This document shows positions 26,868 to 36,352 of a stretch of 64,000 nt of DNA, one piece after another. Within the stretch, counting starts at the first letter, position 1. Every line of letters starts with the position of its first letter. The notes beneath the pieces are model-generated. The model saw nothing but the letters and a program-made list of their open reading frames with translations. It searched no databases and was not told where the DNA came from. Both the position numbers and the translations under genes were made by a program. Origin of the DNA: Taklimakanibacter deserti (GTDB lineage: Bacteria; Pseudomonadota; Alphaproteobacteria; Rhizobiales; Aestuariivirgaceae). Where the stretch lies: contig QORU01000007.1 in NCBI GenBank assembly GCA_003574785.1, forward strand, positions 248,001-312,000. The letters are read 5' to 3'.

Positions 26868-28681
26868 CCGGTCCCCGTGCTGCTCTTGCGCTTGAGGAAG
26901 GGCAGGCTGTCGCGGACATTGCCGAAGAAGTTCACCTCCACGCCCTGGCGCTTCATGATGTAGGACTGCTGCAGGATGGAGAGGAAGTTGTTCCACGCCC
27001 AGTAGATCACGAGGCCGGCCGGGAAGGAGCCCAGCATGAAGGTGAAGATGACCGGCATCCAGTTGAAGAGCTGAGCCTGGACCGGATCGGGCGGCGTCGG
27101 GTTGAGGCGCATCTGCAGCCACATGGTGATGCCCATGATGATCGGCCAGACGCCGAGCATCATGTAGTGGCCGAAGACCGGCACCGTCGAGGGATCCCAG
27201 GGGATGAGGCCGAACAAGTTGAAGATGGTCGTGGGATCGTGCGCCGACAGGTCCCTGATCCAGCCGAAGAACGGCGCGTGGCGCATCTCGATGGTGACAT
27301 AGATCACTTTGTAGAGCGCGAAGAACACCGGGATGGCGATGAGGATGGGCAGACAGCCCGACAAAGGCGAGACCTTCTCGCGCTTGTAGAGCGCCATCAT
27401 CTCCTGCTGCTGCTTCATCCGGTCGTCGGGATGCGCCGCCTTGATCTTCTCCATCTCGGGCTGCAGCTTCTTCATCTTGCTCATCGACTCGTAGGACTTG
27501 TTCTGCAGCGGGAAGAACAGGAGCTTGACGATGACGGTGACGATGAGAATGGCGACGCCGAAATTGCCGACGAAGGACTTGATGAATTCGAGCAGCCAGA
27601 AGAGCGGCTTGGTCAGGAACCAGAACCAGCCCCAGTCGATCATCAGATCGAAATGCGGGATGCCGAACTTCTCGCCGATGGCGTTGATGATCTGCACCAC
27701 CTTGGCGCCGGTGAAAAGGCGGTCCTGATAGGAGCCGATGCCGCCCGGCGGAACGGTGATGGCGGTCTTGCCGAGATAATCGGTCTGATAGATGTCGCCG
27801 CCGTCCTGCGAGATGTGCTTGAAGGTCGTCGAAAGGCTTGTCGCCTGATCGGGAATGAGCGCCGTGGCCCAATATTTGTCGGTGAAGCCGAGCCAGCCGC
27901 CCGTCGTATCGGTCGCGATTTGCTTCTGGTCGTCCTTCAGATCCGAATAATGGACCTCATGCAGCTTGCCGTCGAAGACGCCGATCAGGCCCTCGAACAG
28001 CACATAGATGCCGTCGACCTTGGGCGTGCCCTGGCGCTGAATGCGGGCATAGGGAAAGAGCGAGACCGGCGCTTGAGTCTTGTTGGTGACGTCCTGCTTG
28101 ACGCTGAAGAGATAGTCGAAATCGACCGAGATGGTACGGGTGAAGAGGAGGCCCTCGCCATTGTCCCAGGTGAGGGTCACCGGCTTGCCAGGGCTCAGCA
28201 CGGCATCGGGCGGCGCCTGCCATTCGGTCTTGGGGTCGGGGAGCTTGGCGGTGGTCCCCGCCGCCGCAACGAAGCCCTGCTCGGCGAAATAGCCGCCGAC
28301 GGACCCTGAGGGATTGAGCAGCGCGATCTCGGGGCTCTTGGGGTCGACCGTCTCGCGATAGTTCTTGAGGTGGATGTCGTCGAACTGGGCGCCGACGAGA
28401 TTGAGCGTGCCGTCGATCACCGGCGTCTCGATCCTGATGCGCTTGCTCGAGGCGAGCGCCTGATCGCGTGTAAGGGTAGCCTGCTGCGTGGTGCCCGGCA
28501 CGGTGGCGCCCGGCTGGGCCTGCGGATTGGTTGCTCCCTGGCCCCCACTCGTTGTCGTCTGCGACTGAGTCTGGGTCTCGATCTTCTTCTGCGTCGGCAC
28601 GGCATAGAAATATTGCCAGCCGAAAATGATCGCCATGGAGAGGACGATCGCCAGAATGAAGTTCTTGCTGTCATGCTGCAT
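26864..28681 (-). CDS. yidC: Membrane protein insertase YidC
   Basis: A 605 aa Gram-negative-type YidC. It has an N-terminal membrane anchor ([19 protein letters not shown]) and a low-complexity Gln/Thr linker. A large periplasmic P1 domain spans residues about 80-365. The conserved C-terminal five-helix insertase domain contains [36 protein letters not shown] and [20 protein letters not shown]. It inserts and folds inner-membrane proteins alone or with Sec. It follows rnpA by 12 bp; the usual small gene yidD is absent between them. Confidence 0.98.
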   Translation of the reverse strand: MQHDSKNFILAIVLSMAIIFGWQYFYAVPTQKKIETQTQSQTTTSGGQGATNPQAQPGATVPGTTQQATLTRDQALASSKRIRIETPVIDGTLNLVGAQFDDIHLKNYRETVDPKSPEIALLNPSGSVGGYFAEQGFVAAAGTTAKLPDPKTEWQAPPDAVLSPGKPVTLTWDNGEGLLFTRTISVDFDYLFSVKQDVTNKTQAPVSLFPYARIQRQGTPKVDGIYVLFEGLIGVFDGKLHEVHYSDLKDDQKQIATDTTGGWLGFTDKYWATALIPDQATSLSTTFKHISQDGGDIYQTDYLGKTAITVPPGGIGSYQDRLFTGAKVVQIINAIGEKFGIPHFDLMIDWGWFWFLTKPLFWLLEFIKSFVGNFGVAILIVTVIVKLLFFPLQNKSYESMSKMKKLQPEMEKIKAAHPDDRMKQQQEMMALYKREKVSPLSGCLPILIAIPVFFALYKVIYVTIEMRHAPFFGWIRDLSAHDPTTIFNLFGLIPWDPSTVPVFGHYMMLGVWPIIMGITMWLQMRLNPTPPDPVQAQLFNWMPVIFTFMLGSFPAGLVIYWAWNNFLSILQQSYIMKRQGVEVNFFGNVRDSLPFLKRKSSTGTG

Positions 28682-28693
28682 AGGCAGTTCCGT

Positions 28694-29017
28694 TCACCGG
28701 TCGGTGGTGTGCAGCCTTTTCAAGGCTGTCCGAATGTCATTTTGAAGGCTCGAAAACGGCCGATCGAGGCCGGAGGCCCTGCCGATCAGCACGTAATCAT
28801 GGCCCGTCTCCACAAGCTCAGGCAATGTCAGGCGCGCGGCCTCGCGCAGTCGCCGCTTGATGCGGTTGCGCGTCACGGCGCCGCCCAGCTTCTTCGTCAC
28901 TGTGAAGCCCGCCCGCGCCGGCTTGCCATCCTTGCGGTCGCGCATCTGCACGACAACGCCCTTGGCGGCAAAGGACTTCGCTTGCGCGGCGGCGAGAAAA
29001 TCCTGCCGCTTCAGCAT
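28694..29017 (-). CDS. rnpA: Ribonuclease P protein component
   Basis: A 107 aa basic protein that assists the RNase P RNA in tRNA 5' maturation. The RNR signature TRNRIKRRLREA is present, preceded by RAGFTVTKKLGGAV. ATG 29017 (MLKRQDFLAAAQ) gives the normal length; the open frame extends upstream into the rpmH spacer but without family similarity. Confidence 0.96.
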   Translation of the reverse strand: MLKRQDFLAAAQAKSFAAKGVVVQMRDRKDGKPARAGFTVTKKLGGAVTRNRIKRRLREAARLTLPELVETGHDYVLIGRASGLDRPFSSLQNDIRTALKRLHTTDR

Positions 29018-29057
29018 GCGATCGATCGTCGCTGCGGGGCTCAATGCCCCTGTCCGC

Positions 29058-29192
29058 TTAAGCGGACAGCCGCTTGCGGCCTTGCGACCGGCGGCGCGCA
29101 ATCACCTTGCGGCCCCCCGTGGTCGCCATGCGGGCGCGAAAACCATGGCGGCGCTTGCGGACAAGCTTAGAGGGTTGAAAAGTGCGCTTCAC
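29058..29192 (-). CDS. rpmH: 50S ribosomal protein L34
   Basis: A 44 aa basic protein read directly from the minus strand: (M)[20 protein letters not shown], then [20 protein letters not shown], ending LSA-stop. This is a full L34 with the universally conserved KRTFQPS start and RRRHGFR-like core. The start is GTG at 29192. It lies 40 bp upstream of rnpA in the classic rpmH-rnpA-yidC order. Confidence 0.97.
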   Translation of the reverse strand: MKRTFQPSKLVRKRRHGFRARMATTGGRKVIARRRSQGRKRLSA

Positions 29193-29705
29193 AATCGTTC
29201 TCCGTCTCAGGCCCTCATGTCTGGCGCTCGATCCAAGAGCCGGGCAGCCGGCCCGGAGAGCGCCCCAGAGAGCAATTTCACTCGCTTCAGGAATGGCGCG
29301 GCATATATGGCGAAAAGACGAGCAAAGTCAACTTTGCAAGGATTTGCCGCGCAGACCGAACATCGAGGAATATAATACCAATCTCGCGGAAAACAGACCT
29401 ACAATGTATTATGATGCAGTGCAGCAAAATACAGGGATTTACAGGGATTATCAGGGAATTTTCGCGAAAAAGAGTGCGACTCAATCATATCAATAGCTTG
29501 AGCCTCTCACAGGCCCGCGAGCAGCGAATTTCGCCGCCGGAAAGCCGGGAAGAGCGTGCCCGGAATATCTTCCTCGCCACGCGAACCCGGCGTCGCGATT
29601 TTCCACGGTTTGGCCCACAAAGCCAAGCGGAAAATGGTGGGCGTCAACGACAAGCAGCGGTTCCACTTTATTCGCGCATCGCCCGGATGATAGGGTGCCG
29701 CCCGC
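29193..29705. other. Intergenic region between rpmH and histidine kinase genes
   Basis: 513 bp without a convincing gene; open frames here lack family features. It must hold the rpmH promoter and that of the kinase. The part 29330-29480 is AT-rich relative to its surroundings and contains an imperfect tandem CAGGGAT-type motif (about 29435-29460). No dnaA gene or clear DnaA-box cluster is visible. Confidence 0.6.
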
Positions 29706-31196
29706 ATGACGGAATTGGCCCAGAAGCCGCCCGCGACCAGCCCGAGCCACCGGCACGGGCTGTCGGGCAAGCTTTTGCTGCTCACCCTCCTCTTCGTGAT
29801 GCTGGGCGAAATCCTGATCTTCCTGCCCTCGATCGCCAATTTCCGCCTCAACTGGCTGAAGAACCGGGTGGCGCAGGCCGAGATCGCGGCCCTTGCCGTC
29901 GAGGCGGCCCCCGACCAGATGCTGTCCGAGGACTTGAAGAGCGAGCTCCTGGCCGGCGCCGGCGTCCTCGTCGTCTCGCTGAAGAAAGGCGATTCCCGCC
30001 AGCTGATCCTCAGGAGCGACAGCTATGACATGATCGACGACAGCTTCGATTTGCGCGGGACGCGCACCATCCCGGCGATCTTCGATGCCTTCAAATCGCT
30101 CATCGCCGGCAATGGCCGCGTCATCGGCGTCACCGACGTGCCGCCCAACAGCTCGGGCGAGATCATCGACGTGGCGCTGGAGGAAGCGCCGCTTCGGGCC
30201 GCCATGCTGCGCTATGCGCTCAACATCTTCCTTCTGTCACTGTTCCTCTCGGCCCTCGTCGCCGGCCTCGTCTTCCTCGCCCTGAACCAGGTGCTGGTCA
30301 AGCCGATGCGCCAGCTCTCCGCCAACATGCAGGCCTTCGGCTCGGCGCCCGAAAATCCCGACCGCATCATCGCGCCTTCCGACCGCCAGGACGAGATCGG
30401 CATCGCCGAACGCGAATTGCGCGCCATGCAGATCGAGCTCACCTCGCTCCTCAACCAGAGAAGCCATCTCGCGGCCCTCGGCCTCGCGGTCAGCAAGGTG
30501 AGCCATGATCTGCGCAACATGCTGTCCTCGGCGCATCTCATTTCCGACCGCCTGTCGATGGTGAACGATCCGACGGTGCAGAAATTCGCGCCCAAGCTCA
30601 TCGCCTCGCTCGACCGGGCGATCACGCTCTGCGCGCAGACGCTGAAATATGGCCGCGCCGAGGAGCCGCAGCCCAGGCGCGACAAGTTCATCCTGACGCT
30701 GCTCGTCGACGAGGTGATCGAGAGCATCGCGGTCGAGGCCTCGAGCCGGATCGTGCTCTACAACAACGTGCCGCAGAACCTCTCCATCGACGCCGACCGC
30801 GACCAGCTGTTCCGTATCCTGACCAATCTGGTGCGCAACGCGGCGGAGGCGCTCGAGCAGCGCGAGGCGGAGAACCCTGAGCTCAAGGAAGGCGCCATCA
30901 CGCTGAAGGCCTGGCGCGAAGGCACTGTCGTCAGCGTGAGCGTCACCGACAACGGTCCCGGCATCCCCGAGCACCTGCATGGGCGATTGTTCGAGGCGTT
31001 CCAGAGCGCCGCCAAGCCCGGCGGCACCGGCCTCGGTCTCACCATCGCGGCCGACCTGGTGCGCGCCCATGGCGGGCAATTGTGGCTCTCCTCGACCGGC
31101 CCCGAGGGCACATGCTTCATGATGACGCTGCCCGACCGCATCAGCGAATTGCGCCAGGGCAAGCGCGGCGAGCGCAGGTCCGCCCTCGATGCCTAA
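29706..31196 (+). CDS. Membrane sensor histidine kinase
   Basis: A 496 aa kinase. It has TM1 (about residues 22-42), an extracytoplasmic sensor domain (about 45-170), TM2 (about 172-195) and a HAMP-like linker with QVLVKPMRQLSANM. The phosphoacceptor His267 is in VSHDLRNML. The ATPase domain has N box NLVRNAAEAL, G1 VTDNGPGIP and G2 GGTGLGLTIA. The cognate response regulator is not adjacent. The 3' end overlaps the P1-peptidase gene by 8 bp, so the two are co-translated. Confidence 0.92.
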   Translation: MTELAQKPPATSPSHRHGLSGKLLLLTLLFVMLGEILIFLPSIANFRLNWLKNRVAQAEIAALAVEAAPDQMLSEDLKSELLAGAGVLVVSLKKGDSRQLILRSDSYDMIDDSFDLRGTRTIPAIFDAFKSLIAGNGRVIGVTDVPPNSSGEIIDVALEEAPLRAAMLRYALNIFLLSLFLSALVAGLVFLALNQVLVKPMRQLSANMQAFGSAPENPDRIIAPSDRQDEIGIAERELRAMQIELTSLLNQRSHLAALGLAVSKVSHDLRNMLSSAHLISDRLSMVNDPTVQKFAPKLIASLDRAITLCAQTLKYGRAEEPQPRRDKFILTLLVDEVIESIAVEASSRIVLYNNVPQNLSIDADRDQLFRILTNLVRNAAEALEQREAENPELKEGAITLKAWREGTVVSVSVTDNGPGIPEHLHGRLFEAFQSAAKPGGTGLGLTIAADLVRAHGGQLWLSSTGPEGTCFMMTLPDRISELRQGKRGERRSALDA

Positions 31197-32214
31197 ACCG
31201 GATCTGGTCAAGCCCGGCCCGCGCAATCTCTTGAGCGACGTGGCGGGGATCAAGGTCGGCAATGCCGAGAACTGGCTGGCGCTGACCGGCGCCACCGTCA
31301 TCCTGCCGGACGAGCCCGTGGTGGCGGCGATCGAGATCGGCGGCGGCGCCCCCGGCGGGCGCGAGACGGCGGTGCTCGAGCCCGCCAACCTGGTCGAGCA
31401 TGTGCATGCGGTGGTGCTGTCGGGCGGCTCGGTCTTCGGCCTCGAGGCGGCCTCGAGCGTCGTCATCGATCTCGCGAAGAAGGGTGTAGGCTTCACCTTC
31501 GGCACGCAGCCGGTGCCCTGCCCGGTCGTGCCCGCGGCCATTCTGTTCGACATCATGAATGGCGGCGCCAAATGGCCGGATGACGAGCCGCCCTATCGCG
31601 ATCTGGGTCACGCGGCGCTCAAGGCGGCGAAAGCGGAATTCGAGATCGGCAACAGGGGAGCGGGCCTCGGCGCCATCGCCGGCCGTCTCAAGGGCGGGCT
31701 CGGCAGCGCCTCCTCGCGCTGGCGCGATTTCACCGTCGGCGCCTTGGTCGCGGTCAATTCGGTCGGGTCCTGCGTCATTCCCGGCACGGGGCGTCTGTGG
31801 GCGCAGGATTTCGCTTTTGGCGATGAGATGGGCCCGGCGCAGGAGCGTGAGCGCGCCAATATCGCGGCACCGCCGCTCCAGGACAGCAAGTTCGATCCGA
31901 AGCCGCAGCAGAACACGACGATCGCGGTGGTGGCGACAGATGCGAGCCTGTCGCGCATCGAGGCGCGGCGCTTCGCCATCATGGCCAGGGACGGCATGGC
32001 GCGCGCCATCCGTCCGGCGCACACGCCCTTCGACGGCGACACGGTCTTCGCGCTGGCGACCGGCAAGGAGAAGCTGCCGGAGCAAAGGTCGCTGGCGCTG
32101 ACCGCGCTCGGCAGCATCGCCGCCGACACGCTGTCGCGCGCCATCGGGCGGGCTCTGTGGAGCGCGGAAAGTGCCGGCGGGTTCTTGAGCTATCGCGAGA
32201 CGTTCCGGCTTTGA
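31189..32214 (+). CDS. P1-family peptidase / aminopeptidase (DmpA-like Ntn hydrolase)
   Basis: A 341 aa protein of the S58/P1 family (L-aminopeptidase/D-esterase, endotype peptide hydrolases). Typical features are an N-terminal ITDVxGIxVGN-like segment (LLSDVAGIKVGNAENW), GCTVIL-type ATVILPDE, VVLSGGSVFGLEAASSVV, and KGGLGSASSRW followed by FTVGALVAVNSVGS. The enzyme self-cleaves ahead of its nucleophile. It acts on small peptides, beta-peptides or amides; the substrate is unknown. Confidence 0.88.
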   Translation: MPKPDLVKPGPRNLLSDVAGIKVGNAENWLALTGATVILPDEPVVAAIEIGGGAPGGRETAVLEPANLVEHVHAVVLSGGSVFGLEAASSVVIDLAKKGVGFTFGTQPVPCPVVPAAILFDIMNGGAKWPDDEPPYRDLGHAALKAAKAEFEIGNRGAGLGAIAGRLKGGLGSASSRWRDFTVGALVAVNSVGSCVIPGTGRLWAQDFAFGDEMGPAQERERANIAAPPLQDSKFDPKPQQNTTIAVVATDASLSRIEARRFAIMARDGMARAIRPAHTPFDGDTVFALATGKEKLPEQRSLALTALGSIAADTLSRAIGRALWSAESAGGFLSYRETFRL

Positions 32215-32317
32215 AACAGACAAACATGAGCCGACTGTATAGCCCTCACCCTGAGGTGGCCGCCGGAGGGCAGAGCTATTCGCATATGTATATCCCGTGG
32301 AATGCCGTGCCAGGTTT

Positions 32318-32512
32318 CCCCTTCTCCCGCTTGCGGGAGAAGGTGGCCGAAGGCCGGATGAGGGTGTTCTTTCCGCATATCCGGCGTTCTTCGTGAGGCC
32401 CAAAAAGTGCAATGACACTTCTTCCTAGCTCATTCTTGAGAAGCTGTCGCAAGCTTAACCAACACCCTCATCCGCCCTATCGGGCACCTTCTCCCGCAAG
32501 CGGGAGAAGGGG
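32318..32512. repeat. Paired inverted palindromic repeat (same family as 25113-25258)
   Basis: A plus unit (32318-32368) with CCTTCTCCCGC-TT-GCGGGAGAAGG and GGCCGGATGAGGGTGTT faces a minus unit (32460-32512) with AACACCCTCATCCG...GGGCACC and CTTCTCCCGC-AA-GCGGGAGAAG. The 417 bp gap (32215-32631) between the P1 peptidase and amidohydrolase genes contains nothing else I recognise. Confidence 0.85.
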
Positions 32513-32631
32513 AATGATGGAGAGTGATACCGCTTCCAAGCGACTCACAAATTCCATATGTGATAGCCCGATGCCGCACCTCAGCATGAGGATTGTAATT
32601 TGACATCCAGCATCGCACCACGAGGAAGTCG

Positions 32632-34020
32632 ATGAACGCCACAAGACGCATCATTTGTCTGAGCATCGCCTTGGTGCTGGGGTTCCTTCTTGCCTTTATG
32701 GAACGATCCTCTGCCATTGCCCAGGAGACGGCCGCCGATGCGGCGGGTGACAGCGGCGTCTTGATCGAGAATGTGCGTCTGTTTACCGGATCCGACGAGT
32801 TGTCGCCGCCATCGAATGTCCTTGTCCGCGGCAATCTCATAACCGACATCTCCCGCGACCCGATCGCGCTCGACCATATCGTCAATCTTGTTTCCATCGA
32901 CGGCGGCGGCCGCACACTGATGCCGGGCCTCATCGACGCGCATTGGCACGCCATGTTCGTGCGGCTGAGGCCGGTTGAACTCATCACGGGAGATGCCGGC
33001 TATACCAATCTGGCGGCGGGCGTCGAAGCCACGGCGACGCTGATGCGTGGCTTCACCACTGTCCGCGATATGGGCGGCCCGACCTTCGCGCTCAAACTGG
33101 CGATCGACAGGGGTCTTGTCGTGGGTCCACGCCTCTATCCCTCGGGCGCCATGATCACCATCACCAGCGGTCATGGCGACTTTCGTCAGCTTTCCGACCT
33201 GCCCAGAACCATCGGCGGCCCTCTGACCCGCATGGAGCTGCTCGGCGGCAGCATGATCGCGGACAGCCCGGATGAGGTCCGGATGCGCGTGCGCGAGCAA
33301 CTCATGCAGGGCGCGACGCAGATCAAGCTCACGGCGGGTGGCGGCGTGTCTTCACCCTTCAGTCCGCTGGACGTATCCACCTTCACCGAAGCCGAGCTGC
33401 GCGCGGCAGTCGAGGCTGCGGAGAATTGGGGTACGTATGTGGCGGTTCACGCCTATACGCCGGCTGCGATCCAGCGGTCGATCGCCGCCGGTGTCAAATG
33501 CATCGAGCACGCTCACTTGATGGATGAGGCGACCGCCAGGCTGATGGCGGAGAAGGGAATATGGCTGAGCACCCAGCCGTTCCTGGACGACCAGGATTCC
33601 AACCCGCAGCCGGCCGGTTCGCCGGAACGGGCGAAGCAGCTCCAGGTCGCTGCGGGCACGGACAGGGTCTATGCGCTGGCGAAGAAATATGACCTCAAAA
33701 CAGCATTTGGAACGGACATCCTGTTTTCCGAGGCGTTGGCCAGGCGCCAAGGTGCAAGACTGACCAAGCTGACCCGTTGGTACAGCGCTGCTGAACTGTT
33801 GAAACAGGCGACGCAGGCCAATGGCGAACTGCTCAAGTTGTCCGGCCTGCGCGATCCCTATCCGGGCAGGCTCGGCGTCATCGAGAAGGGAGCCCTGGCC
33901 GACCTCCTGCTGGTCGACGGCAATCCGCTGGCGAACATCGATCTGATCGCCGACCCCGACAAGAATTTCCTCGTGATCATGAAGGACGGGAAGATCTACA
34001 AAAATAATCTCCGCAAATAG
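32632..34020 (+). CDS. Amidohydrolase family protein, exported
   Basis: A 462 aa protein with an N-terminal hydrophobic signal or anchor (IICLSIALVLGFLLAF). The TIM-barrel amidohydrolase motifs are LIDAHWHAMF (His104, His106), KLTAGGGVSSPFS (possible metal-bridging Lys), AVHAYTP, KCIEHAHLMD and AFGTDILF (Asp). The C-terminal GVIEKGALADLLLVDGNPLANI is typical of imidazolonepropionase/Xaa-Pro-dipeptidase-like periplasmic amidohydrolases. The substrate is unknown. It precedes the SMP-30, cupin and SnoaL genes on the same strand. Confidence 0.9.
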   Translation: MNATRRIICLSIALVLGFLLAFMERSSAIAQETAADAAGDSGVLIENVRLFTGSDELSPPSNVLVRGNLITDISRDPIALDHIVNLVSIDGGGRTLMPGLIDAHWHAMFVRLRPVELITGDAGYTNLAAGVEATATLMRGFTTVRDMGGPTFALKLAIDRGLVVGPRLYPSGAMITITSGHGDFRQLSDLPRTIGGPLTRMELLGGSMIADSPDEVRMRVREQLMQGATQIKLTAGGGVSSPFSPLDVSTFTEAELRAAVEAAENWGTYVAVHAYTPAAIQRSIAAGVKCIEHAHLMDEATARLMAEKGIWLSTQPFLDDQDSNPQPAGSPERAKQLQVAAGTDRVYALAKKYDLKTAFGTDILFSEALARRQGARLTKLTRWYSAAELLKQATQANGELLKLSGLRDPYPGRLGVIEKGALADLLLVDGNPLANIDLIADPDKNFLVIMKDGKIYKNNLRK

Positions 34021-34055
34021 ACGCCCGCCGTGTCGATGTTTCCCGACGAGCCATC

Positions 34056-34997
34056 ATGAGCGACACTCTTCACAGCCCATTGACGGAAGTCGCTTCCGAT
34101 CTCGCTTTTCCGGAAGGGCCGGTGATGCTGCCCGATGGCGGGCTGATCGTGGTGGAGATCGCCAAGGCCTGCGTGACGCACATCGACAAAACCGGCCGCA
34201 AGACGATCATCGCCAGACCGGGCGGCGGACCCAATGGCGCGGCCTTCGGCCCGGACGGCCATCTCTATATCTGCAACAATGGCGGCTTCGCCTGGAAGAC
34301 GGTCGAGGGCCGGCTGGTGCCGGCGGGCAGCCCGCAGGACTATAGCGGCGGGCGGATCGAGCGTATCGACATCGCGACCGGCAAGGTCGAGGTGCTTTAT
34401 GCGAGCTGCGACGGGCGCATGCTGAAAGGCCCGAACGACCTCGTCTTCGACGCCCAAGGCGGCTTCTACTTCACCGATCACGGCAAGAGGCGGCCGCGCG
34501 ACGTCGATCTGGGCGGTCTCTATTATGCCAAGACCGACGGCAGCCTGATCCGCGAACTGGTGCAGCCGATGATCATGCCGAACGGCGTCGGCCTCTCGCC
34601 CGATGAGCGCACCGTCTATGTCGCCGAGACGCGCACCGGCCATTTATGGGGCTTCGATGTCGCTGCACCGGGCGTCATCCGCAAGGCACCGCCGCATGAG
34701 AATGGCGGCCGGCATCTCGCAGGGCCACCCGGCTTCACGTCGTTCGATTCGCTCGCGGTGGAGCGCGACGGCAATGTCTGCGTGGCCTCGCTGACGCTGG
34801 GCGGCATCAATGTCGTGGCGCCCGATGGCGCCTTCGTCGAGTTCATCGCCCTGCCCGATCCCTTTTGCACCAATATCTGCTTCGGCGGACCGGAGCTCAT
34901 GACCGCCTATGTCACGCTGTCGAGCACCGGGCGGGTGGTGAGCCTGCCCTGGCCACGCCCGGGCCTCCGGCTCAATTTCGATCCGTGCGGCGGCTGA
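34056..34997 (+). CDS. SMP-30/gluconolactonase-like protein
   Basis: A 313 aa beta-propeller of the SMP-30/lactonase family: FPEGPVMLPDGGLIVVEIA (metal-binding Glu), NGAAFGPDGHLYICNN, GPNDLVFDAQGGFYFTDHG (Asn, Asp ligands) and MPNGVGLSPDERTVYVAET. It probably hydrolyses a sugar lactone or another lactone with Ca2+ or Zn2+. It has no signal peptide. It is 35 bp downstream of the amidohydrolase gene. Confidence 0.92.
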   Translation: MSDTLHSPLTEVASDLAFPEGPVMLPDGGLIVVEIAKACVTHIDKTGRKTIIARPGGGPNGAAFGPDGHLYICNNGGFAWKTVEGRLVPAGSPQDYSGGRIERIDIATGKVEVLYASCDGRMLKGPNDLVFDAQGGFYFTDHGKRRPRDVDLGGLYYAKTDGSLIRELVQPMIMPNGVGLSPDERTVYVAETRTGHLWGFDVAAPGVIRKAPPHENGGRHLAGPPGFTSFDSLAVERDGNVCVASLTLGGINVVAPDGAFVEFIALPDPFCTNICFGGPELMTAYVTLSSTGRVVSLPWPRPGLRLNFDPCGG

Positions 34998-35079
34998 CCC
35001 GAATACGGATACGGCGAAAGGCGCTATCCGCCATCGGCAATTCCGTGCACGCTGTCATGAGAAGGACGAGGAGGGAAAA

Positions 35080-35550
35080 ATGGCTGTAGATCATGATTTC
35101 CTGAGCGTGACGGAAACGACCGTCCCGATCATTCATCCACCGGGCGGCGGCAAGGTCGTCGGCGTGCTCGGCAACCAGAGTACCTTCAAGGTTTTGAGCG
35201 AAGAGACGGGCGGCGCTTATGCCATACTGGAGCAGAAGATTCCCGCCGGTCACGGGCCGCCCTTGCATGTTCACCGGCATGAGACGGAGATCTTCTATAT
35301 CCTCGAAGGACAATTCGAGGTGACCCTTGGCGATCAAAAGATACAAGCGGCGGCGGGCGCGATCGTGGTCGCCCCGCGCGATATTCCGCACACTTTTCGC
35401 AATGTCGGGCCGGATGAGGGGCGGCTGTTGCTGACGGTCATTCCCGGCCGCTTTGCCGACTACTTCATCGAAGTGGATGGCGTTGCCGACAAGGATCGCG
35501 CGGCCATCCGGGCGCTCGTCGCGAAGTACGATGTCGAGATCCTGGACTGA
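35080..35550 (+). CDS. Cupin domain protein (quercetin-dioxygenase-like)
   Basis: A 156 aa single-cupin protein. Motif 1 is GPPLHVHRHETEIFYILEGQFEV, with three His and a Glu metal ligand, and motif 2 is VAPRDIPHTFRNVG with the fourth His. It may be a small-molecule dioxygenase, isomerase or binding protein; the reaction cannot be assigned. GGAGGG precedes the ATG (MAVDHDFLSV). Confidence 0.9.
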   Translation: MAVDHDFLSVTETTVPIIHPPGGGKVVGVLGNQSTFKVLSEETGGAYAILEQKIPAGHGPPLHVHRHETEIFYILEGQFEVTLGDQKIQAAAGAIVVAPRDIPHTFRNVGPDEGRLLLTVIPGRFADYFIEVDGVADKDRAAIRALVAKYDVEILD

Positions 35551-35590
35551 TATCGACGGCGCGCGGCGTTAATGGCGAAGGAGGTACAGC

Positions 35591-35992
35591 ATGGATCGTG
35601 ACGAAACCGAGATCCGCGAGCTGATCGCCCGCTGGGCCAAGGCCGTGCATCAAGGCGACATGGCGGGCGTGCTCGCCGATCATACGGAGGACATCGTGAT
35701 GTTCGACGTGCCGCCGCCCAATGAGGTGCGCGGCAAGGACGCCTATCGCGAGACCTGGCCGCCGTTCTTCAAATACCAGCTGCAAGGCGCCCTGTTCGAG
35801 ATCGTCTCGCTCGACGTCACCGCGGGGGCGGACGTCGCCTTCGCGCATGCGCTTCTCAAATGCGGGATGCCGGAAGAGCTCGCCAAGGACCCCGGCAGCC
35901 GCCTCAGGCTCACCATCGGCCTGCGCAAGGAGGGCGGCCGCTGGAAGGTGGCGCATGAGCACCATTCCTTCCCACTGGAGCAGACCGGGTGA
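35591..35992 (+). CDS. SnoaL/NTF2-like (DUF4440-type) protein
   Basis: A 133 aa protein of the ketosteroid-isomerase-like fold: ETEIRELIARWAKAVHQGDMAGVLADHTEDIVMFDVPPP at the N-terminus, then GKDAYRETWPPFFKYQ, and WKVAHEHHSFPL at the C-terminus. AAGGAGG lies 11 nt before the ATG. Its role is unknown. It is the last gene of the amidohydrolase-SMP-30-cupin group and the last gene before the tRNA that marks the accessory region. Confidence 0.88.
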   Translation: MDRDETEIRELIARWAKAVHQGDMAGVLADHTEDIVMFDVPPPNEVRGKDAYRETWPPFFKYQLQGALFEIVSLDVTAGADVAFAHALLKCGMPEELAKDPGSRLRLTIGLRKEGGRWKVAHEHHSFPLEQTG

Positions 35993-36173
35993 GGCGGCGG
36001 GGCCCGCCCGCCCTACCTCGGATCGCGGGCCGGACCAAAAAACACCGGTGGACGCTCGATTTAGGGACAAATTCGCAGGCTCGGGCGCGGGCAAAAAGCG
36101 TGGCTTGCCTTTATGGGAAAGCCGTATTACAGAGGCGCCCGCGGACGGCCCAGCCGTCTCCAGATCCCAATGC

Positions 36174-36250
36174 GCGCCCGTAGCTCAGCTGGATAGAGCA
36201 CCAGACTACGAATCTGGGGGTCAGAGGTTCGAATCCTTTCGGGCGCGCCA
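36174..36250 (+). tRNA. tRNA-Arg (anticodon ACG)
   Basis: A complete 77-nt cloverleaf. The acceptor GCGCCCG pairs with CGGGCGC, the D arm is GCTCAGCTGGATAGAGC, and the anticodon stem CCAGA/TCTGG has loop CTACGAA (anticodon ACG). The variable loop is followed by the T arm with GGTTCGAATCC, discriminator G and encoded CCA. Base content and gene type change immediately downstream, so it may be an integration site, but no integrase or second copy of the tRNA 3' end was seen in the window. Confidence 0.97.
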
Positions 36251-36352
36251 TTTTAGCCATAAATTTCAATGAGTTGCTTCAGCACACCTTTGCTGGTTGG
36301 CCATGAGACCTTAGTGGGTCGCCACGACCTCCAACGAACGCGGTTAAGCAAA

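Noticed and set aside
26868..27872. N-terminal extension of engB to 550 aa
   Set aside because: The extension runs through yidC in another frame. The GTPase begins at GTG 26867, overlapping the yidC stop.
27167..28309. 380-aa plus-strand frame opposite yidC
   Set aside because: Charged low-information sequence typical of antisense GC-rich codons. YidC is certain on the other strand.
29330..29480. AT-rich stretch near rpmH as a possible replication origin
   Set aside because: No dnaA gene and no cluster of DnaA boxes (TTATCCACA-like) was seen, so AT richness alone is not enough.
29411..30028. 205-aa plus-strand frame before the histidine kinase
   Set aside because: The C-terminal half is an out-of-frame reading of the kinase gene and the start region lacks features.
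30237..32418. Long minus-strand frames opposite the histidine kinase and P1 peptidase
   Set aside because: Both plus-strand genes have full motif sets; the antisense frames show none.
32215..32631. Possible CRISPR-like repeats
   Set aside because: Only two units in inverted orientation with no regular spacers; they are REP-type palindromes.
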